Part shown: positions 57,005-64,000 of the stretch, piece by piece | Numbering within the stretch: the stretch's first letter is position 1 | How the letters are laid out: each line of letters begins with the position of its first letter | From: Euclidia mi | Taxonomy: Eukaryota; Arthropoda; Insecta; Lepidoptera; Erebidae | DNA: 64,000 nt | NCBI GenBank assembly: GCA_944739405.2 | Contig: OX123188.2 | Location: forward strand, 69,025,251 to 69,089,250 | Direction: 5' to 3' | Position numbers and translations under genes: made by a program | Notes under the pieces: generated by a model | Seen by the model: the letters and a program-made list of their open reading frames with translations, nothing else | The model's database searches: none | Told to the model about the DNA's origin: nothing

Positions 57005-59929
57005 TTGAATATTATTGATAACTTCGAAATATCTGAATCTCTCAGGTGCGACCCAGAACAATGTGCAAATCTGACTACAGTAAAGAGTCTAAAAATTTTA
57101 ACCCAGAACATACGTAGCATCTCGGCGAATATTACTAGCTTGTTGACACTATTATCCAGAATGCCTATATCACATGATATTATAATCCTCACAGAATGTT
57201 GGTTAACCTGCAATTCTTATATTCCTACCCTGGACGACTATAAGTACACGATAACTGTTAATACTATTTACAAAAACGATGGCGTAGTCGTGTACATTAA
57301 GAATAGCATAACAAATATTACTGTACTCGAACAAAATCTTTTGGACGCAAGCTGTCTACAAATTAAAATAGATAATGAGATAATTATGCATATTTGCAAT
57401 TTATAGACCCCCAACATTTAAAGATATTTCAAACTTTTTAAACTCCATGGACCAAGTATTATTCGCTAATCGTTCATTTGGAACTACCATGATCATAGGT
57501 GATATTAATATTGACATTGTGGATGGGAACACTGACATGAGATCACAGGAATATTTGGATTTACTAGCTACACATGGCCTCCTACCAGCTCACACCCTAA
57601 CTACTCATAATAAAACCTGCCTTGACCATGTATTCCTTAGCATTAAATCATCTGCTAAAACTATTGTCATCGATTCCACTATTACTGATCACAATGCCAT
57701 CTTAGTTACCCTTGATAAAGTGAAAATTGATCAGCAGCCAAACGTAAAGACTAAAATAGACTACTCGCAGCTGGAATATCACCTGAAGAATATTGACTTT
57801 TCTAATATTTATAAATATACAGATGCAAACATAGCCCTTGAATACTTTGTTAATTCTTTAACTAGAGCACTAAAAATGAGTACCACTACATATGCTGTGC
57901 CACATCGTTTGAGAATCATCAAACCATGGATTACTCCGGGTATGCTGAGATGTATGAAAAATAGGGACAGAATGTACATAAAAGTTAAATGGTCCCCAAA
58001 CAATGAAATATTAAAGATTACTTTTAAAAGGTACCGCAATTTTTGTAATTCTATGATAAAAAAACTTAAAACTGAATATGGAAGAGATGAGTTAAACAAG
58101 GCTAAAACTAATCCTAAAATGATGTGGGATATTATTAAGAAAGTTACTCACACAGAGAAAGCAACGACGTCAGCCACTGCCTTACTTAAAATTAAGGATA
58201 CCATTGATGAATCTATTAATGAAGTTAATGTAACCTTTACCAATATAGGAAGAGATTTTTCCAGTAGAAGCACTATAACTAACAATAACGATACACCACC
58301 CTATTCGTCACATTCTCACTCACTTATATTCTTGGAAACCGATGAGGCAGAGGTAGAGCGTATAATTCTAACATTGCGCACTAACTGTGCGATCGGGATT
58401 GATGGTATATCTGCCAGCCTCCTTAAGCAATACAGAACTACACTGATTCCTCCTCTAACTTATATTTTCAACCTCTGTATACACCACGGTGATTTCCCAT
58501 ATTTACTGAAGAGGGCAGTAGTTCTCCTATATACAAGTCTGGGGATAGAGACCATGTCTTTAACTATCGACCTATCTCCGTGCTCCCAGCATTATCCAAA
58601 ATTTTGGAGAAAATCGTGATCAGTAGACTTAAAAACTATCTTGATGTTAATAATATCTTGTCTAATAACCAGTATGGTTTCAGAAATCATATGTCAACCA
58701 ATGATGCTGTTCATGATCTCACCAATCATCTTGTGGAAGCATTGGATAGCGGTGACAAATGCTTGGGCATTTTTCTGGATTTGGCGAAGGCATTTGACAC
58801 GGTCTCTATTCCTTCACTACAAAAAAAGCTGGAAAGAATTGGTGTAAGAGACAAGCAGTTGAAGTTGTTTCAGAGCTATTTAACTGACCGAACCCAATGC
58901 GTAAAAATAGGAGAGCACCTCAGCAATTATCTGCCAATCGAACATGGCGTGCCTCAAGGCAGCAAACTGGGACCTATACTATTCCTGATTTATGTTAACG
59001 AGATGTGCAAAATAAAATTAGAACATGGCAGACTTTTTGCATTTGCTGATGATACAGCCCTTATCTTTACGGGACGCACTTGGGAACAAGTATATAATGC
59101 TGCACAGATTGGTCTTGATAAAATAACCCATTGGCTTGCTCTAAACTCTCTGTCACTGAATGTGGAAAAAACTAAATATCTATCATTTAACATTAAAAAG
59201 CCATCGGTACCATTGGACAATACAATATACTCTATTATTGCACACAAACACACATTGAATAACCATTCCACATGTGAGTGCCCGAAATTAAAAAACGCTA
59301 CAGCCATAAGATATTTGGATGTAATTTTGGATGATCGATTGAGTTTCGTACAACACATTGACTTATTGACGGGCTGAATTCGTAAACTTATCTTTGTATT
59401 TAAACACCTAAGACATGTGGCAGAGCCTGATATCCTCAAGACGGTTTACTATGCTCTTTGCCAATCTTTGATAGGCTATTGTATCTCCTCTTGGGGTGGG
59501 GCACCCAAAAGCCATCTATTACGAGTGGAACGAGCACAGAGAGCAGTATTGAAAATGTCCACTTTTAAACCATATTGACACCCTACCAGGGAACTATATG
59601 AATACTGTCAGATCCTAACAGTAAGACAACTTTGTATTCAACAAATTGTATTAAGACAACACTCATACCTCTCTAAATCCGGCCATTCTACCTCATCTCC
59701 TTCTCAACAGCCAAATACTCGCAGCCATCAATTCCCACTTGATGCGACCCGTAGAACTTCATTCAGCCAACGGTTTTTCTGCTTTCTTGGACGTTTTCTT
59801 TACAATAAATTAAATAAAGTACTAACAATAGTTTACTATAACAAACATGACTGCAAAACCATCATAAGTGAATGGCTTCAAAAACTATCGTATGACGAGA
59901 CGGAGAATCTACTGCACCTCACCATTTAA
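57005..59929 (+). pseudogene. LINE ORF2 pseudogene (endonuclease + RT)
   Basis: The endonuclease begins KSLKILTQNIRSISANITSL with ILTECWL. A frameshift at about 57400, just before YRPPTFKDI, moves the frame to 57447-58619 (MIIGDINIDIVDG, ITDHNAI). A second at about 58537 moves it on (YKSGDRDHVFNYRPISVLPA). RT motifs are present: IFLDLAKAFDTVSI, IEHGVPQGSKLGPILFLIYV, FAFADDTALIF. Two TGA stops follow in the same frame, at 59375-59377 and 59576-59578. Both stand where Arg is plausible and fit CGA to TGA changes. The frame ends at the TAA 59927-59929. Four breaks in total; the FADD catalytic centre itself is intact. Confidence 0.8.
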
Positions 59930-59936
59930 CACATAG

Positions 59937-59937
<1 letters not shown>

Positions 59938-59979
<42 letters not shown>

Positions 59980-60037
59980 CACACACACACACACACGCAC
60001 ACCCACACGCACACACACGCACACACACGCACACCTA
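59938..60037. repeat. (CA)n microsatellite at a tail-to-tail LINE junction
   Basis: A CG/CA dinucleotide tract separates the 3' end of the plus-strand LINE from the 3' end of the minus-strand REL-type LINE. Confidence 0.9.
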
Positions 60038-60039
60038 CC

Positions 60040-62590
60040 ACGGAGACCCACCGGCATCGGGCACAGGGACCAAGCTACCGGTGGTTAGGGCTCCAGAGAG
60101 AGGAACCTCCGAACGATGCGTGTCGTGTCCAGCAATACAGCCTTCTGTATAGAGGACTTGATCCAGCCGTCTAACGAGAGCCTCTTGAGGTGGTGGTCGA
60201 GGCTCTTGGCAATAAGACCATTCACGGTCACGACTATCGGTACAATGATCGCCGAGTCAACATCCCACATGTCGACAATCTCGTGAGCCAGGTCCAAATA
60301 CTTAATTTGTTTATCTTTTTCGGCTTTCACGAGATTCTCGTCATGGGGTATGGTGACGTCGATGATCATTGCAAGGCGCTCTAATCGGTCTATCACCACT
60401 ATGTCCGGCTTGTTAGCCGCAATAGTTCTGTCAGTAATGATAGACCGATCCCAGTACAGAGTAACACGACCATTTTCAAGAACTGGGTCGGGCACATACC
60501 TGTAGTACGGTACTTCGGAGTCGACGAGTTGGTACTTTAAGGCAAGTTGCTGATGGACAATCCTGGCTACTTGGTTGTGTCTATGCAAATATTCGCCGTT
60601 GGCAAGACGAGAACAACCGGATACTATATGTCTGAGCGATTCACCAGGCTGGTGACATGCCCGACATATGTCGACCGTCCCATCCCTCAGAATATACTTC
60701 CGGTAGTTGTTCGTCATGATAACTTCGTCCATAATTGCAAATACAAAACCTTCTGTTTCGGCGAAAAGATCGCCGAAACGCAGCTAGGACACCGAAGCTG
60801 GAAAATCTACATCGGGCCCATGCAAGGCCCGGTAAAATCGTCCATGCAGCTCTTTGCCCCTCCATACCTCCCTGCGCTCCTCTACACCAAGTACGGCAGG
60901 TTTGCGCCAGTTCTCTTTGGCCAGACCCAGCGGGGTAAGTCCGTTGTCCACAGCAACCACATCTCGGTGCACACCCGCGGCAGTGTGGAGAAAGTATTCT
61001 CTGAGATTGCACACCTCGCGATTGTGGAGGGTCTTGGCACTTAAGAAGCCCCGACCCCCGCACTTCCGCGGGATGTACAATCTCATCACTGACGAACGCG
61101 GGTGATGCATCCGGTATGTGGTGAGGAGACAACGAACTTTCCTATCCAAGGCGTCCAATTCCGTCTGAGTCCATCTGAGTATGCCGAAGGAGTACATTAA
61201 GACCGGCATGGCCCAACCGTTACAGGCACGCACCTTATTTCCGCCCGAAAGAAAGCTTTTTAAAACTTTCTTCAGGCAGCCAAAGAAACGCGCCTGCAAC
61301 GACTGTTTCATGCCAGCCTCATCAATGCATAATGCCTGCGACATACCCAGATATTTATCGGTTTTGGTTGCAGAGAGTGATCTAAGTTGTGTGAAATCTG
61401 AAAGTTCTATACCATCAGATTCCACACTCCTGCCTCGCCTTACATGCATGACCGCACATTTATCCACACCGAGCCCCATCTTAATTGAATTACTAAAGCT
61501 TTCAGTTATCTTTAGTAACTCAGTTAATTGGGGGTCAGTGGAGGCAAATATTTTGAGGTCATCCATGAAAAGGAGGTGGGAAATAACTTGACCTCTACTC
61601 TGCAATCTATAGCTTAGCCCTGAACTTTCGAGCAAAGTGCTCAGTGGGTTCAGTGCTAGGCAAAACCATAGTGGACTCAAACTGTCGCCTTGGAAAATAC
61701 CCCGCTTGATTCTTATAGGTACGCCATACCCGCAAGGCTGTCGACACCCTGGATAGCGAAGCACCGTACTCCACTGCCCCATACATGCCTTCAAGAGGGC
61801 GCATAGAGTTGCATCAACTTTGTACAACTCCAGCACCCTCAAGAGCCACGTGTGTGGCACAGAGTCATAGGCCTTCTTATAGTCTATCCAGCATGTCGCC
61901 AGATTCTTTCGACTACGGCGAACCTGTTGGCTTATGGTCATGTCAATAAGGAGTAGCTCTTTAGTACCACGGGCCCCGCTTCTACATCCATTTTGAGATA
62001 CAGATAAGATGTTATTTCTAAATATATGTGCTTCTAATTTCGTTCTCAAAATGGATGTAAAAACTTTATACATTGTAGGCAGGCAAGTTATAGGCCTATA
62101 GTTCGTAGGCTCCGTGGTACTACCAGCCTTAAAGAGCAGATGAGTTATGCCAGTTGTCATAAAAATAGGCAGCGACCCTGAATCCAGAGATGACTGAAAT
62201 TGAGAAGCCAAACGAGCATGTGCACTGCGTAGCCATTTTAACCAGAAATTCTGCAGCCCGTCCGGTCCTGCCGATTTCCAGTTGGCTAACTGACGGACTG
62301 CACAATATACATCTGTGGTGTCAATGGCTACGGGCTCCATGTGAGGTATTGCCTCACATGATCGTTTAACATCTCTAATCCAGTCATCTTCCGTATGGCT
62401 GATGGGAGTCGACAATATGCTGCGCCAAAATTCAATCGTATTCGCATCATCTGGCCGACTTCCATCATCCACACGTGGGTCAGGTCGCTCCTAATTTCTA
62501 TAAACCAACTTCTCATCTCTTTGGAATGCGCGATTTTGGGAGTATCGGGCTACCCTTTTCTTGTATCGTTTGATACGATTTGCCCACGCA
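60040..62590 (-). mobile_element. 5'-truncated R4/Dong-like LINE with REL endonuclease
   Basis: It runs leftwards from a (TAA)n tract at about 62577-62590 to near the microsatellite at 60037. The domain order, RT then CCHC finger then PD..D nuclease, marks the REL-bearing LINE group (R2/R4/NeSL). Dong, an R4-clade element of Bombyx, is known to insert in TAA repeats, which fits the 5' junction. The TG-rich 3' flank does not. Confidence 0.75.
60085..62586 (-). pseudogene. REL-type LINE polyprotein pseudogene with two amber codons
   Basis: One continuous frame from about 62586 to 60085 is broken only by TAG at 62491-62493 and TAG at 60784-60786. The upstream piece begins VYAWANRIKRYKKRVARYSQ. 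The RT contains WKSAGPDGLQNFWLKWL, NYRPITCLPTMYKVFTSIL, motif A CWIDYKKAYDSVPHTW, RGIFQGDSLSPLWFCLALNP, and the catalytic LLFMDDLKIFAS. The second amber falls in ASVS*LRFGDLFAETEGF, where relatives that I remember have Trp, so TGG to TAG is likely. The C-terminal part has a CCHC finger (CRACHQPGESLRHIVSGC) and a restriction-like nuclease core (ANKPDIVVID, then AMIIDVTIPHDENLVKAEKD). Apart from 5' truncation it is well preserved. Confidence 0.85.
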
Positions 62591-62909
62591 TAAACTTTAT
62601 TATTATTATTATGTACCTACATAATTATATAAATCACAGAAGCACTGCTTGAAGATTTACTAAATGTATACATGTAGTACATATATATTACTAAGTTAAC
62701 TAAACCACTAGAAGTGCAATAAATATTTAAATTATGTAAGGTAAAGATCAAACTCGACGAAAGTGGCAGAGTGATTTATATTTCACATATTCGTAGTTCG
62801 TAGCAATATGTAGCATGCTCTACGGAGTCTCGTCTACAAAAGAGCTACGAAGCCGACAAACGCAGGTTGCAGCAATGAAGTACATTCTAGAAAATTCAAC
62901 GATGATGTT
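62591..62909. other. Non-coding stretch
   Basis: AT-rich sequence between the LINE and the SINE. No exon or repeat was recognised. Confidence 0.45.
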
Positions 62910-63126
62910 GACTGCACGGTTGGCATAGTGGTTTAAGTGGCTGCCTCGGCCCTTGACACTGCGCCGAGTGTTGTGGGTTCAATCCCCACACGAGGCAACA
63001 CTTTGTGTAATTCACAAATTGTCGTTTCGAGTCTGGGTGTTCATTGTGTCCGTTAGTTGTGTGTTTGTAAAGTGCCCCGCGACACAGGATTTAGTCCTAA
63101 TGCAGGAGTTGTCTTTTAAAAAAAAA
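62910..63126 (+). repeat. tRNA-headed SINE family D with A-tail
   Basis: Starts GACTGCACGGTTGGCATAGT. Box A is TGGCATAGTGG and box B GGGTTCAATCC. The head ends 'acacgaggcaacac', the body contains 'cgagtctgggtgttcattg' and 'tgcaggagttgtc', and it ends in an A-run. The acceptor stem pairs poorly with the end of the head, so I call it a SINE rather than a tRNA gene. Confidence 0.8.
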
Positions 63127-64000
63127 TTATAAGTTTAATGTTATTTGCTTCCTTTACCTTCTATATATTCTCAAGTTTTTACAATCGATTGGAGATAGGT
63201 TTGATCTCTTAGGCAAGGAAATTCATCGCAAACAAAACATGTTTCTTAATACGCTTTATCCTCTATTGTTAAAGCGGAGCATAAAAATTGGGTGGATTTA
63301 TGCGGTTTTATTTTCTTGGTTTAATGCGAATGTTACACATTGAAATCAAACTACGGTTTACGAATCTATCGCGATATGTATATAGGTTTTAAACATATAA
63401 CGTTAAAACAGAATTTATTATTACGAGCCTACACGTTTCAGTTTTTTTACAGGAACCGTGGTGACGGCAGACTGAGGTGATATTTGTCTTGATTTTAAAA
63501 GTTATCTCAAAGTACACTAAGAACTATCAAAATATTCCTCCACTCTTCTCCTCGTCTTCGGTCAGCAGTCGGTTTTTTAGTGGCAACACAACATACTTCG
63601 GCTCGAGTTGGAGATCCCATATTTCTATCCCGTAAAAAAGGGCTTGCAAAATCCTGCAATTCCTTTTGAAATTAAAGTGGTTCCAGTTGTCTATTATTGA
63701 CCTAAACTATTGCGTTTTATAATAATTATCACGCAGTGCGCAGCAAGCTAATTAAAAGCGAATGCCAATACAAAAAACAGCAAATTAACAATTACTGGTA
63801 AAAGGCAACCAATTGCTAGAATTAAAATCGAATAAATAATTTATTCGTAGTTCATAATTTCAATATAACAACAATTTTGTAGCAAACATATTTTTCAATA
63901 ACTGAAGTATGTGGCTTCTATTTATTAGTTCATTTATAGCAGACAATAAGTACCTATTTCAATTATTAGTATCTCGTAATGCCTATGCCTTATACAGCTA
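63127..64000. other. Non-coding stretch with a retroposon tail relic
   Basis: At 63575-63640, 'ttttagtggcaacacaacat', then 'acttcggctcgagttggaga', resembles the 3' end of the GC-rich retroposon at 33469-34025. Otherwise nothing recognisable to the window end. Confidence 0.45.

Noticed and set aside
62910..63000. tRNA gene
   Set aside because: Promoter boxes fit, but the acceptor stem pairs poorly and a SINE body with A-tail follows.

Overview
The window is AT-rich insect DNA, almost certainly from a moth or butterfly. The evidence is the repeat content: tRNA-headed SINEs with the 'ccccgaaggggtaggcag' body, Helitron-like ends with CTAG termini, LINEs whose ORF1 carries a PHD-like finger and a baculovirus-FP-like C-terminal domain, and a P-superfamily element. 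I cannot name the species. No bacterial or viral genome features are present.

One host gene is clear. Two coding exons on the minus strand (21309-21147 and 5846-5640) encode adjacent parts of the N-deacetylase half of heparan sulfate N-deacetylase/N-sulfotransferase (NDST, Drosophila sulfateless). They have good splice sites and compatible phases, and a 15.3-kb intron separates them. I found no earlier or later exon. The rest of the gene is presumably outside the window or in exons too short to see, so most of the window may be intron. A possible plus-strand Rho-GEF-like exon at about 52.8-53.0 kb is tentative.

Everything else is mobile DNA, in layers. From left to right: a 3' LINE fragment (0.1-0.8 kb); SINEs (3.5-3.9, 7.6 and 8.9-9.2 kb); an apparently intact two-ORF CR1/Jockey-type LINE (9.9-14.5 kb, antisense to NDST); a three-level nest of Helitron, LINE and DNA transposon (15.1-20.0 kb); a decayed LINE in sense orientation (21.3-25.6 kb) ending 34 bp before an NDST exon; a SINE nest (26.7-27.2 kb); a YqaJ-nuclease pseudogene (27.6-28.3 kb); an uninterrupted Helitron-like copy (32.0-32.4 kb); a GC-rich retroposon with a 16-bp target duplication (33.5-34.0 kb); a second, decayed relative of the intact LINE (35.4-41.9 kb) split by a Helitron-helicase remnant and a foldback element; a P-superfamily transposon (49.07-51.81 kb) with a THAP exon, perfect inverted repeats and a 99-bp tandem array; another LINE (55.7-59.9 kb); and a tail-to-tail REL-type (R4/Dong-like) LINE (60.0-62.6 kb).

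The best candidate for something not previously described is the P-type element. It keeps its termini, 8-bp duplication and THAP exon, but its interior is a 33-codon-period tandem array followed by a diverged inverted copy of the same repeat. Two other unusual patterns are a set of near-perfect tiny-loop palindromes that interrupt reading frames, and an NDST exon boxed in by transposons about 30 bp from both splice sites.
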